Shown here piece after piece: positions 1 to 8,916 of a DNA stretch of 64,000 bases. Each line of letters opens with the position of its first letter. Within the stretch, counting starts at the first letter, position 1. The translations under genes and the position numbers were made by a program. The notes beneath the pieces are model-generated. The model worked only from the letters and a program-made list of their open reading frames with translations, searched no databases and had not been told where the DNA came from. The stretch is from Phytohabitans suffuscus (GTDB lineage: Bacteria; Actinomycetota; Actinomycetes; Mycobacteriales; Micromonosporaceae), in the NCBI RefSeq assembly GCF_011764565.1, contig NZ_AP022871.1, positions 5,394,320 to 5,458,319 of the forward strand. The letters are read 5' to 3'.

Positions 1-431
1 TCTCCGGGCCGAGCGTGGCGATGTGCGCCATCATCGCGCTGGTCGTGTGGACCACGTCCGGCACGTTCATGCTGATGTTTCTCGCCGCGCTGCAGAACAT
101 GCCCCAGCAGATCGAGGAGGCGAGCCTCATCGACGGCGCGAACCGCTGGCAGCGGCTGCGGTTCGTCACGCTCCCGATGCTGCGGCCCACGCTCTTCCTG
201 GTGCTCACGCTCGGCCTGATCGGCACCTGGCAGGTCTTCGACCAGATCTACGTGATGAGCCAGGGCAACCCGGCCAAGACCACGCTCACCCCGGCCTTCC
301 TGTCGTACCGCACGGCCTTCAAGGACTTCGAGTACGGCCGGGGCGCCGCCATCGCGTTCGTGCTCTTCCTGATCATCGTGGCGATGACACTGCTGCAGCG
401 GTGGATCCTGCGCGAGCGGAGGTCGTCGTGA
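1..431 (+). CDS. Sugar ABC transporter permease (MalF/UgpA type), 5' end outside window
   Basis: This is the C-terminal part (about 142 residues) of an inner-membrane permease of a carbohydrate ABC importer. Hydrophobic helices alternate with a cytoplasmic loop carrying the EAA motif (EEASLIDGANRWQRLRFVTL, around nt 117-176), the contact site for the ATPase. It overlaps the next permease by a GTGA junction, so the two are translationally coupled and form the usual MalF/MalG-type pair. The start, any binding protein and the ATPase lie outside the window. The substrate cannot be told from this part. Confidence 0.9.
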   Translation, partial: SGPSVAMCAIIALVVWTTSGTFMLMFLAALQNMPQQIEEASLIDGANRWQRLRFVTLPMLRPTLFLVLTLGLIGTWQVFDQIYVMSQGNPAKTTLTPAFLSYRTAFKDFEYGRGAAIAFVLFLIIVAMTLLQRWILRERRSS

Positions 432-1264
432 AGCCGCGCGGCCTGGTCAACACGTTCGTCGGGTACTCCATCCTGATCTTCTTCGCGCTCGTCTTCCTGT
501 ACCCGTTCGTGATCCAGCTGGCCAACTCCCTCAAGACCGAGCCGGACGCGGCGGCCAACCCGCTCTCGCCGCTGCCCGCCCCGGTGTCGTTCGCCGGCTT
601 CGAGCGCATCTTCGAGGGGACCAACTTCCCGCTCTGGCTGGGCAACTCGCTGCTGGTGACGGTCGTCATCACGGCCGGGCGGGTCTTCTTCGACTCCCTC
701 GCCGGGTATGCGCTGGCCCGCCTCCGCTTCGGTGGCCGGAAGGTCATCTTCGCGGCGGTCATCGCGGTGATGGCGGTGCCCGGCGTGGTGCTGCTGATCC
801 CGAAGTTCCTGGTGTTCAACCAGTTCGGCATCTACGACAGCTACACCGCGCTCATCCTGCCGATCATCGTGGACGCGGCCGGCGTGTTCATCATGAAGCA
901 GTTCTTCGAGTCGGTGCCGGCCAGCGTGGAGGAGGCCGCCCGCATGGACGGGGCGAGCATCTTCCGCACGTACTGGTCGGTGGTGCTGCCGATGGCCCGA
1001 CCGGCCCTGATCACGCTGACGATCCTGTCGTTCCAGGGCTCGTGGAACGAGTTTCCGCACACCCTTGTCGCCGTGCAGGACCCGGACCTCTTCACGCTCC
1101 CGCGCGGCCTGGCCGACCTGGTCAGCGGCTCACTGGGCGTGGGCACCCAGTATCCGCTCAAGCTGGGCGCCGCCCTGCTGGCCACCATCCCGGTGGCGAT
1201 CATCTTCGTGATCTTCCAGCGCTACTTCGTGCGCGGTGCCACGGAGGGCGCCGACAAGGGCTGA
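428..1264 (+). CDS. Sugar ABC transporter permease (MalG/UgpE type)
   Basis: A 278-residue second permease subunit. It has an N-terminal membrane segment (YSILIFFALVFLYPFVI), further helices and the EAA loop (EEAARMDGASIFRTYWSVVL) about 90 residues from the end, as in MalG/UgpE. The GTG start at 428 lies inside the stop of the upstream permease. It is the last gene of its operon: a convergent acetyltransferase gene follows 10 bp later, with a small hairpin between them. The substrate is probably a sugar or oligosaccharide; nothing here narrows it. Confidence 0.92.
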   Translation: MKPRGLVNTFVGYSILIFFALVFLYPFVIQLANSLKTEPDAAANPLSPLPAPVSFAGFERIFEGTNFPLWLGNSLLVTVVITAGRVFFDSLAGYALARLRFGGRKVIFAAVIAVMAVPGVVLLIPKFLVFNQFGIYDSYTALILPIIVDAAGVFIMKQFFESVPASVEEAARMDGASIFRTYWSVVLPMARPALITLTILSFQGSWNEFPHTLVAVQDPDLFTLPRGLADLVSGSLGVGTQYPLKLGAALLATIPVAIIFVIFQRYFVRGATEGADKG

Positions 1265-1278
1265 CCCGGGTGGGTCAG
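1261..1278. terminator. Small hairpin between convergent genes
   Basis: CTGACCC and GGGTCAG form a 7-bp perfect stem with a 4-nt loop. The left arm holds the TGA stop of the permease and the right arm holds the TGA stop of the convergent acetyltransferase gene. The symmetry would suit a bidirectional terminator, but there is no T-tract and the stem is short. Confidence 0.4.
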
Positions 1279-1826
1279 AGGCTCGTGTGGAGGCGGTGCT
1301 GGGGGATGAGCTGGTCGTCGACGTCGAGTGCGCGGGTGGCGCCGTCCGGCTCCCAGCCGGCTGAGCCGAGAAACTTCCGGGTGGCCGGGTCGCCGTCGTA
1401 GACCCAGGCCACCGCGCTCGCCAGGCCGTCTTCGCGCCACAGGTCGACGCTCGCCGCCAGCAGGCGGCTGCCGTGGCCGCGGCGGCCCCAGCGCGGCTCG
1501 ACCAGCAGGTCGGTGAAGGCCGCGACGTCCGCGGCCAGGGGCGGCTCGTCGGGCGCGAGCGCCTGCTCGTCGGCCGGGCCCGAGGCGGCGAACCCGACGA
1601 GGTAGGTGGTCTCCGCCTGCTCGAACGCGACCAGCACCCGGTGGCTCGGGCTGGGCGGTGCCTCGATCGCGGTGCGCCACTGGTCGGCCATCCACGCCTC
1701 GCCGAGCCGGTCGAGGGCGCGGGCCGGCAGCACCTTGCGGTACGCGGTCCGCCACGTCGAGAGCTGGATGCGTGCGATCTCGCCGGCGTCCTCGGGACGG
1801 GCCGGCCGGACGAACCCCGTGGCCAT
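1275..1826 (-). CDS. GNAT family N-acetyltransferase
   Basis: A 183-residue protein with the GNAT layout: an N-terminal strand and helix (VRPARPEDAGEIARIQLSTW), and a central acetyl-CoA-binding part around LLVEPRWGRRGHGSRLLAAS, matching the R/Q-x2-G-x-G/A motif. The end (KFLGSAGWEPDGATRALDVD) is typical of small-molecule or antibiotic acetyltransferases. The ATG at 1826 was chosen because a TAGGCT box lies 8 nt upstream, fitting leaderless transcription. The acceptor substrate is unknown. Confidence 0.85.
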   Translation of the reverse strand: MATGFVRPARPEDAGEIARIQLSTWRTAYRKVLPARALDRLGEAWMADQWRTAIEAPPSPSHRVLVAFEQAETTYLVGFAASGPADEQALAPDEPPLAADVAAFTDLLVEPRWGRRGHGSRLLAASVDLWREDGLASAVAWVYDGDPATRKFLGSAGWEPDGATRALDVDDQLIPQHRLHTSL

Positions 1827-1888
1827 GGGTGACCAGCCTACGGAGGTGCCGCCGGCCAGCGTCGCCGGCCCCACGACCCACGTCGCGG

Positions 1889-2715
1889 TCAGGCCGCCCG
1901 CCGGGCGCGTCCCGCGGTCAGCCCCGAGCGGATCGTGCGGGCGGTCTCGGCGCTGCCCAGCCCGGCGGCGAGCGCGGCCGGGGTCAGCGCGCTCACCACG
2001 TCGTACGGGTCGAGCAGGCCGGCGGCCACCAGGCGGCCCAGGCCGCGGGCGGCCCGGTACAGCGTGTTGTTGCGCTCGCCGACCGGCGCGGAGCGCACGC
2101 GCGTGACCTCGTTGTCCAGCGCGGCGGCCGCGTACCGCCCGGGGTGGCGCACCACCGGCGGCGGTGGCGGTGGGGGCGGGATGACCAGGCGCAGCAGCGC
2201 CGGCGGGCAGGGCGGCGCCGGGCCGTGGCTGATCCACCGGTAGCGCGTGCCGTTGCCGTGCACGGACGGCGGGCCACCACGTAGCCACCCTCGCCGCGCC
2301 AGTCGACGCCGGGCAGCAGCCGCACCCGGTTGGGCGCGCCGCTGGCCGCGAAGTACAGGTGGAGGCCGCCCGAGCCGGTCTGCACCAGCGGCGGGTCCAG
2401 CTCGTCGCCGATGAGGTCGCGCAGCAGGTGGAGGCCGGCCGGAGTGTCCACATCGCACACGTCGACGGCGACGCCGGTGCGCAGGCCCACATTCGCCTCC
2501 GGCCAGGCGGCCCACCAGCGGCGCACCCGCTCGGGGTCGGTGCTGGCCTCGTGCAGGCCGGCTGTGATCAGGCGCGGGTGCCACCGCGGGTGCTTGCCCG
2601 GCCGGTCGCAGTGCGGCCGCCGGCACGAGCAGCGCCCGCCGCCGAGACCGGTGTGCAGGGGCAGGACGGGCACGCCGCTCGATGCGTACCACAGCGCGCT
2701 CTCGACCGGTCGCAT
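1889..2715 (-). CDS. Bifunctional DNA primase/polymerase (Prim-Pol) domain protein, one apparent frameshift
   Basis: The N-terminal half matches the Prim-Pol domain found in plasmid and phage replication proteins and in many stand-alone actinobacterial proteins: ALWYASSGVPVLPLHTG, a Cys-rich loop, DVCDVDTPAG with the metal-binding Asp pair, and GGLHLYFA. Near nt 2270 the frame shifts. Adding one base in the GCCCGCC stretch joins GGYVVA to PPSVHGNGTRYRW and gives an intact 275-residue protein. No helicase domain follows, so it is a domain-only version. A TACCAT box 6 nt before the ATG suggests leaderless transcription. The shift is probably an assembly error, though a pseudogene cannot be excluded. 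Confidence 0.75.
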
Positions 2716-2721
2716 TGGGTA

Positions 2722-2727
2722 ATGGTA
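2722..2727 (-). promoter_or_regulatory. -10 box of leaderless Prim-Pol gene
   Basis: On the minus strand TACCAT is followed by 6 nt and the ATG at 2715. No ribosome-binding site is visible, so transcription probably starts at the ATG. Confidence 0.5.
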
Positions 2728-2775
2728 TCGAACATGCGTTCTAATTGTCGTACGGGTGGGTTAACGTCCGGTGCG

Positions 2776-3981
2776 ATGGCCGTTCCAGAGTCTCTTTCGA
2801 TCGCCCAGGCCCGCCGGATCACGCTGGCCGCCCAGGGCTTCGCCGACCCCGCGCCGGCGGGGCCGGTGACCATGCGCCACCTGCGCCGCGTCCTCTCCCG
2901 CACGGGCCTGCTCCAGATCGACTCCGTCAATGTGCTGCAGCGGGCGCACTACCTGCCGATATACAGCAGGCTGGGCCCCTATCCCACGGCCCTGCTCGAC
3001 CGCGCGGCCTACGGGCGGCCACCGGAGCTGTTCGAGTACTGGGGGCACGAGGCGTCGCTGATCCCCACGGCGCTGCACCCGGCGCTGCGGTGGCGGATGG
3101 CCGGCGCGCACGCCTGGGGAGGCGTGCGGCGCATCGCCGACGAGGATCCGAAGCTCGTCGACTGGGTGCGCGACGAGGTGCGGGTCAACGGCCCGCTGAC
3201 CGCCGCCGAGATCGAGCACGAGGCGCCGCGCGAAACGGGCAACTGGGGGTGGAACTGGTCGTCCGTCAAGCGCGCGTTGGAGTACCTCTTCTGGGCCGGC
3301 GAGGTGGTCGCCGCCCGGCGCAACGGCAGCTTCGCCCGGGTCTACGACCTGCCCGAGCGGGTGCTGCCGGCCGCGGTGCTGGCCGCGCCCACCCCGACCC
3401 CCGCCGAGGCGTACCGCGAGCTCGTCGCCGTGGCCGCCCGCTCGCTCGGCGTGGCGGCCGAGATCGAGCTGCGCGACTACTTCCGGCTGCCGGTCGCCGG
3501 CGCCCGCGCCGCGATCCCCGAGCTCGTCGAGGCCGGCGTGCTGGTCCCGGTCGAGGTGCGCGGCTGGCGCCAGCCGGCCTACCTGCACGCCGACGCCAAG
3601 CTGCCCCGCTGGGTCCGCGGCGACACGCTGGTCAGCCCGTTCGACCCGCTGATCTGGGAGCGGGCCCGCACCGAGCGGCTGTTCGGCTTCAGCTACCGGA
3701 TCGAGATCTACACGCCGGCCCACAAGCGGGTGCACGGCTACTACGTGCTGCCGTTCCTGCAGGGCGACCGGTTCACCGCGCGGGTCGACCTCAAGGCCGA
3801 CCGCAAGGCCGGCGTGCTGCGGGTGCCGGCGGCCTGGCTCGAGCCGGGCGCCGACCCCGACACGACCGCCACCGGCCTCGCCGCCGAGCTGCGGCGGCTC
3901 GCGGGGTGGCTGGGCCTTTCCGAGGTGGCGCCGCCCGAGGGTGGAGACCTGAGGATGGGAAGCGCCCTCGGTGTACGGTGA
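2776..3981 (+). CDS. AlkX/YcaQ-type winged-helix DNA glycosylase
   Basis: A 401-residue member of the HTH_42 (YcaQ/AlkZ) family, monofunctional glycosylases built from tandem winged helices that remove alkylated or crosslinked bases. The catalytic Q-phi-D signature of the AlkX branch is visible as LLQIDSVNV at residues 45-53; the AlkZ branch has Q-phi-Q. The C-terminal family block (SPFDPLIWERARTERLFGF and the following HGYYVLPFLQGDRF) is intact. The ATG at 2776 was chosen because homology begins there; a longer reading frame upstream is antisense to the Prim-Pol gene. Substrate preference is inferred from the family. Confidence 0.88.
   Translation: MAVPESLSIAQARRITLAAQGFADPAPAGPVTMRHLRRVLSRTGLLQIDSVNVLQRAHYLPIYSRLGPYPTALLDRAAYGRPPELFEYWGHEASLIPTALHPALRWRMAGAHAWGGVRRIADEDPKLVDWVRDEVRVNGPLTAAEIEHEAPRETGNWGWNWSSVKRALEYLFWAGEVVAARRNGSFARVYDLPERVLPAAVLAAPTPTPAEAYRELVAVAARSLGVAAEIELRDYFRLPVAGARAAIPELVEAGVLVPVEVRGWRQPAYLHADAKLPRWVRGDTLVSPFDPLIWERARTERLFGFSYRIEIYTPAHKRVHGYYVLPFLQGDRFTARVDLKADRKAGVLRVPAAWLEPGADPDTTATGLAAELRRLAGWLGLSEVAPPEGGDLRMGSALGVR
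3974..3979 (+). promoter_or_regulatory. -10 box of leaderless DUF2752 gene
   Basis: TACGGT lies 6 nt before the GTG at 3986, inside the end of the upstream gene. This spacing is the reason for preferring the GTG at 3986 over the one at 3971. Confidence 0.45.
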
Positions 3982-3985
3982 ACCG

Positions 3986-4483
3986 GTGACCAGCGTGGCC
4001 GATCCCACCGCCGCTCCGCCACCCCCGCACTACTTCGTGCCCCCGCCGCCCGGCCGCTTCACCCGGCTGGTCGCCAGGGCGCCGCGGTGGCTGGCCCCGG
4101 TGGCCGTGCTGGGCTGCGTCGCGGCCGCCGCCGGCTACGTCACGATCGCCAACCCGACCGAGTCGACGGCCGACGCGCCGCCCACCTGCCTGCTCAAGCT
4201 CACGACCGGCCTCGACTGCCCAGGCTGCGGCGGCACCCGCGCGTTCTGGTACATGATCAATGGCGATCTGCCCGCCGCCGCCCGCCACCACGCCCTGTTC
4301 ATCTTCGTGGTGCCGTTCCTGGTGTACGTGTACCTGGCCTGGGCGGGCAAGCAGATCTTCGGCAAGACGCTGCCCAAGCTGCGCGTCACGCCCACGATGA
4401 TCGGCGTCTTCCTCTCCGCGTGGCTCGCGTTCAGCATCCTGCGCAATCTGCCGTGGGCGCCCTTCACCTGGTTCTACGTCTGA
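3986..4483 (+). CDS. DUF2752 membrane protein
   Basis: About 165 residues with a proline-rich N-terminus, one helix near residues 40-55, and two or three more in the C-terminal half. The family motif CPGCGGTRAFWYMINGD is complete; its two cysteines and the Gly-Gly-Thr-Arg step define DUF2752. The molecular function is unknown. A GTG at 3971 is in frame, but the TACGGT box spacing favours 3986. The gene is followed by a strong intrinsic terminator at 4697. Confidence 0.85.
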   Translation: MTSVADPTAAPPPPHYFVPPPPGRFTRLVARAPRWLAPVAVLGCVAAAAGYVTIANPTESTADAPPTCLLKLTTGLDCPGCGGTRAFWYMINGDLPAAARHHALFIFVVPFLVYVYLAWAGKQIFGKTLPKLRVTPTMIGVFLSAWLAFSILRNLPWAPFTWFYV

Positions 4484-5124
4484 CCGCCGGTCCCGCATCC
4501 GACCGTTCCCGGACGGAGAATGCGAGCTACCGCAGCCTCCGTCGTGGTCCGGACCGTTGCTCCGGTGGCTAGTCAGGAAGGGCCAAGATCTCCGATGGCC
4601 GGGACGCTGGCCATCGAGACGATCATGGATCTTCCGAAGCCCGCATACGGCGCGCGTAGCCGCAACGGGTAGAACGTCAGGAGCAGTTTGGTTCAGCCCC
4701 GGCCCGCAGCGGGCCGGGGCCTCTTTCTACGTTTACCTCGTCAGAACAACGTACTAGTTCGTAAGAAACGATCAAGGCAGCATTTGTCTACAGTGGATGG
4801 AAGACGGGATTGCGGAAAGCCTTGCGTGGCAAGGCTTTCCTCAATTCGCCTGGCGCTTTGCCCGCCAATCCTATTCACATCGATAGGCATTAACGAATTG
4901 AAGGATTCGTGAAGGGTCAGAAACGAGTCAGATGCATTTACGCACGCGCGAGAGCCGATTCCGGTCCAGCGTGACTGGTTACGCTCCGTGATTGTCTCAG
5001 TTGTGTCGCCTCGCCGCGTCTCAGTCCCCTATGACGGGTGCAGGCGCGCGAGACAAGTGACACAACACACAGTGAGACAACTACGGTCCGTGGCATCGCC
5101 CTTTGTGTCTGTCGCCGCCTCGCT
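4484..5124. other. Intergenic stretch of about 640 bp, no gene supported
   Basis: It holds an intrinsic terminator (4697-4727). After that the base composition falls well below the window average, with runs such as TTCGTAAGAAACGATCAAGG and ATTAACGAATTGAAGG. Short reading frames here have no family features, and I see no tRNA fold. Confidence 0.6.
4697..4727 (+). terminator. Intrinsic terminator
   Basis: CCCCGGCCCG and CGGGCCGGGG form a 10-bp perfect stem with a CAG loop, followed by CCTCTTTCT. It is a classical rho-independent terminator for rightward transcription from the DUF2752 gene. Confidence 0.8.
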
Positions 5125-6987
5125 CTAGTCAGGTAGCCCAGAAATTGCCGGCCTATTGTCGTCCCCGAGCCTGCCGCGACGTAACTCCTCGAACGCCTCG
5201 CGCAGGTCTCTACCTTCAGGAAGGCCGCGACTTTCGACAGCAGCAACGACCTCTAGGGCGCGCCAATGGTTCGACGGTACAACGCGCCCAGAAACGATAG
5301 CCTCAAGCGCTGTGGCACTGGCCTCATCGCCCTCATTGCTCGCAAGCAGCGCCAAACTCAGATCAAGCTTCGCGACAGCCAAACGGCGTGGCCACTTACC
5401 GCTCTTCTCCGCCTTGCTTAATCGCGCGATTACCTCTCGAGCATAAGACTCCGCTGCGGAGTCACCCAACCAAGCGAGGGTTGTTGCAGTATATGAGACT
5501 GCCTTGTCGGGATCGTATTGATAGTGATGCTCGGGTCGATCGGGTCGAGGCATTCGGTCGGTGAACTTCGTTACGCGTTGGATTGCGTCGTATGTTTCCT
5601 CTGCCTGCCCGAGTCTTGACCATGCGCGGCCTTCCTGTGCGGTCGCCTGAATGGCGACGGAGCTACCTGCCGGGCCGATTCTCTGCGCAGCTTGCGACAA
5701 CTCTAAAGCGCGACGATAGTTTCCATTGGTCAGGACTCTCCATGCCTCAGTTTCAAGTACCCAAGCTCGAAGCTCGTCATGCCCCACTTGCTCCGCAAGG
5801 GCTGCGGAGGTTTGCAGCCTGGCGCTGGCTGCGCGTCCCTGCTTCAAGTCGATATGCAACGTCGCGGCCAATAGCGAAAGCCATGCGCCAACGACGAGTA
5901 ACCGTCGGTGCTCGTCAAGGGTCTTCCGAGCACCAACTAAGGTCTTTACGTACGACAAATATTGACGGGCTCTTCTAAGCAACTCGGCGGGCGGTGTTAC
6001 GGAATACTTGGTGGCGATGTCATCAACGATTGCTTCAAGGCGAAGCAACGTTGCCGGGCCGACATCACTTGCGGTCACCCGTTGCGCTAATTCCAGCGCC
6101 TCTAACTCGTCTAGCTCACTTTCGTCTCCGGACCCAACACGCGGAAGCGCCTCCAATGTGGACAGAGCAACAACGTCTACTGTCGACGGACGTGAAGCTA
6201 CGCCTTCCTCTAGCCGATCGGCGAATTGCGCACGGGAAATTCCGCCCGCCTGCTCGGCGCGGTCTCTGGCCGCGAGCGGCGCTGGTTCGAGTGCGGCCGG
6301 GGGTTGGAGATCGTCTGGGTCGTCTTCGGGCCTGTATGGCGCTAGGAGCTGGCGCGCGGGTATGCCGAACATCGCTGTCAACGCGCGCCGCGTCGCGGGT
6401 GTCGTACCCGCGTCGTCGCGCTCTCCTCTGGCCAGCCGGCCGAGATGCCGGGCACTGATCGCGACCAGGCCGTCGCGCCTGGCGAATTCCTCGGCCCATT
6501 CTTCGTACGTGCGGTCACTTTCCCGGATGAGATATTCCAGCAACGTACGCGGTTTCCCCGCCGGTGAACGGGCATCCGCTACGGCGCTGCGTGACTGATT
6601 ATCGTCGGCGAGGCTGCCACCCGCGTGCAGTTCGCGGAACTTGGCGACGCGTTTCGCTTCGGCCAATTCGGCGGCCTGCATCCGCGACACGCCTATCAAG
6701 GCTTGGAGATCATCGTAACCGCGAAGCAACGCGCCGCCCGCACGTAGTGCGTGATCGCAGCGTTCCCAGAAAGTGCGGCTACAGGTTGAGTACCCCGTTT
6801 CGACGTTGGCGATGGTGCTCCGACCGAAAGTGATCTCCTCGGCAAGCCGATGCTGATTGAATCCGGCAGCCTCCCGACATGCCGCAAGCTGGTGACCGAG
6901 CGCCCGCTTGGCCTCGGTAATCGCATCCGAGTCGATCATGGCCGCTTTCCGCCCCTTGGATTGCCTACGGTCGCCCAAAGTGGACAT
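5125..6987 (-). CDS. Large XRE-family regulator with helical C-terminal domain
   Basis: Up to 620 residues. The first part holds an XRE helix-turn-helix (about residues 28-80: ALGHQLAACREAAGFNQHRL, then FGRSTIANVETGYST). A second, XRE-like segment follows around residues 145-215. The long alpha-helical rest has repeated A/L-rich 35-45-residue units resembling TPRs (RALELSQAAQRIGPAGSS; LGQAEETYDAIQRV). The layout recalls actinomycete XRE-TPR regulators, but I cannot name the gene. M17 (MIDSDAITEAK) is an alternative start. Its codons are less GC-biased than its neighbours and it sits in a low-GC stretch, which suggests horizontal acquisition. Confidence 0.75.
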   Translation of the reverse strand: MSTLGDRRQSKGRKAAMIDSDAITEAKRALGHQLAACREAAGFNQHRLAEEITFGRSTIANVETGYSTCSRTFWERCDHALRAGGALLRGYDDLQALIGVSRMQAAELAEAKRVAKFRELHAGGSLADDNQSRSAVADARSPAGKPRTLLEYLIRESDRTYEEWAEEFARRDGLVAISARHLGRLARGERDDAGTTPATRRALTAMFGIPARQLLAPYRPEDDPDDLQPPAALEPAPLAARDRAEQAGGISRAQFADRLEEGVASRPSTVDVVALSTLEALPRVGSGDESELDELEALELAQRVTASDVGPATLLRLEAIVDDIATKYSVTPPAELLRRARQYLSYVKTLVGARKTLDEHRRLLVVGAWLSLLAATLHIDLKQGRAASARLQTSAALAEQVGHDELRAWVLETEAWRVLTNGNYRRALELSQAAQRIGPAGSSVAIQATAQEGRAWSRLGQAEETYDAIQRVTKFTDRMPRPDRPEHHYQYDPDKAVSYTATTLAWLGDSAAESYAREVIARLSKAEKSGKWPRRLAVAKLDLSLALLASNEGDEASATALEAIVSGRVVPSNHWRALEVVAAVESRGLPEGRDLREAFEELRRGRLGDDNRPAISGLPD

Positions 6988-7506
6988 GCTCGTTCCCTAC
7001 CCTCTGCCGCCGAGGAGATCCCTGGGGTACCCGGCGGTATCGGGCGCAGTTGTGGTCGAGTACCCCTCTCGGCCGTCATGGGGGCCTAGACTGGGGCGCT
7101 ACGGGTCTCGATGGCTCGCTGAAAGCACCATTCTACGGTTGTCCGCCCGCGTCGCGGACCGTTCCCCCCAGCCGTCGCACCCACGCGCCGCGCGACCATT
7201 AGTCCACAATGGATGGTCGCCAGATTGGGTCGAGTGGGTCGCGATCATCGGGCCGCGCTGGCCCGCTCCATCCCGTACCCGCGCGTGGTCACGCTGCGCG
7301 ACGCGTCCATCGTCCGTCCACCGTCCGCGATCATGCCCTTAACAGGTGCAGGCGCGCGCAAGACGTGGACGGACGATGGACATGGACGATCACTCACCGT
7401 ATGTTCCGACGTGCCGTTTGGGCCGTCACACGTGGCTGCGTCACGGTCGAGCCCCGGAACGTGCAGGGGTCGTCTGATCAAGCCCCCGACCTGCCGAAAC
7501 ATTGAG

Positions 7507-7617
7507 TCTTACAAACTCATACGTTGACAGGGGGACGTGAGCGGAGCTTTGATCATGCTGCCACCTTCAAGATCAAACTCCGCTCGCGATGTCCTGTCAG
7601 CGTCTACATTTGTAAGA
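7507..7617. repeat. 111-bp imperfect palindrome (MITE-like or structured RNA)
   Basis: The left arm begins TCTTACAAA and runs through TTGACAG, GAGCGGAG and TTTGATC. The right arm repeats these as GATCAAACTCCGCTC, CTGTCAG and TTTGTAAGA in inverse order. The arms are about 48 bp with few mismatches around a loop of about 15 nt. No target-site duplication is evident. It could be a miniature inverted-repeat element, two facing transposon ends, or a hairpin RNA. Confidence 0.75.
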
Positions 7618-8243
7618 GGCGCCGATCTAGCCACTGACGTGCCCAAACGGGTTTCTCGCCTGCCGGCCCGATGACAGACACGCTTGCTATCTCCGCGCGA
7701 CGCCGACGAACCGCCGATGAAGACGTCGGTGGACCCGCCAGTGCATCTTCGGGGCATTGGCCAAGGCCCGACTCGTACTCCAGGACGCACCCATATGCCG
7801 TCGATGGGAGGGGGCGGGACGGATCCACGCGGAAGGCCAGCGGTGAGCGGAGGCCCCCGCCATCGAACGACCAGCGGATTGTGGTTGGACCGCCAATGTC
7901 ACCTGTTGTCGGAAGTGGCCTCCGCCGGAGGCATCCTTCTGTTTCTCTTCTGCCCGTGGTCTTGGCTTCAGGCGGCCCGGGTAAATCCTTTGTAGACGTT
8001 CGCGCCGTCGGCGGGGCTGTACCGGGCGCCGGGAGCGAAGCGGCAAGGCGCCCGAGCGGCGGGCGTCAGCCCGGCCCAGATCGGCGGGCGCGAGCGGCCC
8101 GTCAGGGCCGCCTTGATGGCGTACAGAACGTTCTCACAGCATCTGCTTGGGCGGTTCGACCTGGGAAGCAGTAGCAAGGCACCGGCGGGGGCCAATGCCG
8201 GACTGTGGCCGGTCCAGGGACACTTCGCGTACTGCGGCGTGGG

Positions 8244-8249
8244 TAGGCT
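8244..8249 (+). promoter_or_regulatory. -10 box of leaderless HAD gene
   Basis: TAGGCT lies 7 nt before the ATG at 8257. No ribosome-binding site precedes that ATG. Confidence 0.5.
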
Positions 8250-8256
8250 TTCCGGC

Positions 8257-8916
8257 ATGATCCGAGCGGTGGTGTTCGATGTTGGTGAGTGTCTGGTGGA
8301 CGAGACTCGCGAGTACGGTACGTGGGCGGATTGGCTTGGCGTTCCGAGGCACACCTTCTCGGCCGTGTTCGGTGCTGTGATAGCCCAGGGTTTGGATTAC
8401 CGGGAAACGTTCCAGGTTTTCCGTCCGGGTTTTGATCTGACTGTGGAGCGTGAGAAGCGGGCGGCGGCGGGTCAGCCGGAGTGGTTTGGAGAGGAGGATC
8501 TTTATCCGGACGTCCGTCCGTCATTGGCGAGGCTTCGTCAAGCCGGGATCTGGGTTGGAATCGCCGGTAACCAGACGCTACGAGCTGGTGGAATTCTTCG
8601 GTCGTTGGACTTGCCGAGTGACATGATCGCGACGTCGGATGACTGGGGTGTCGCCAAGCCTGACCCGGCGTTCTTTGAATATGTTGTGAAGGCGGCGCCC
8701 TGTGAGCCCGGTGAGATTCTGTACGTTGGGGATCGGTTGGACAACGACGTGCGGCCGGCGGCGAGTGTGGGTCTTCAGACGGCTTTGATCCGTCGTGGGC
8801 CGTGGGCGATCATCCAGCAGCACGATCCGGATGCGGAGCGGGTCGCGACGGTGAGGATCGACTCGTTGGCCGAGCTGCCAGCGTATGTGGAGCGCGTTAA
8901 CGCTGGAGTGCTCTAA
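8257..8916 (+). CDS. HAD-family hydrolase
   Basis: A 219-residue HAD-superfamily protein. Motif I is FDVGECLVDE (nucleophile Asp9; the second Asp of DxD is Gly, as in many DVG-type members). Motif II is at IAGNQT, motif III at KPDPAFFEYV and motif IV at YVGDRLDNDVRPA. An alpha-helical cap lies between motifs I and II. Phosphatase activity on a small metabolite is the likeliest role. It ends 20 bp inside the convergent XRE gene. Confidence 0.9.
   Translation: MIRAVVFDVGECLVDETREYGTWADWLGVPRHTFSAVFGAVIAQGLDYRETFQVFRPGFDLTVEREKRAAAGQPEWFGEEDLYPDVRPSLARLRQAGIWVGIAGNQTLRAGGILRSLDLPSDMIATSDDWGVAKPDPAFFEYVVKAAPCEPGEILYVGDRLDNDVRPAASVGLQTALIRRGPWAIIQQHDPDAERVATVRIDSLAELPAYVERVNAGVL

Larger units (their letters stand above)
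6988..8256. other. Intergenic stretch of about 1.3 kb with a long palindrome, no gene supported
   Basis: The first part is the promoter region of the leftward XRE gene, with GGGGTAC and GTACCCC arms near 7023-7067 that could be an operator. The middle holds a 111-bp imperfect palindrome at 7507-7617. The rest has only low-quality reading frames on both strands. The -10 box of the HAD gene is at its right end. Confidence 0.6.

Noticed and set aside
4550..4730. Possible tRNA or small RNA before the terminator (GGTTCAG near 4690)
   Set aside because: No acceptor, anticodon or T arm can be folded; only the terminator hairpin is convincing.
7671..8174. 167-codon frame between the palindrome and the HAD gene
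   Set aside because: It lacks any domain, a credible ribosome-binding site and coding-type codon bias.
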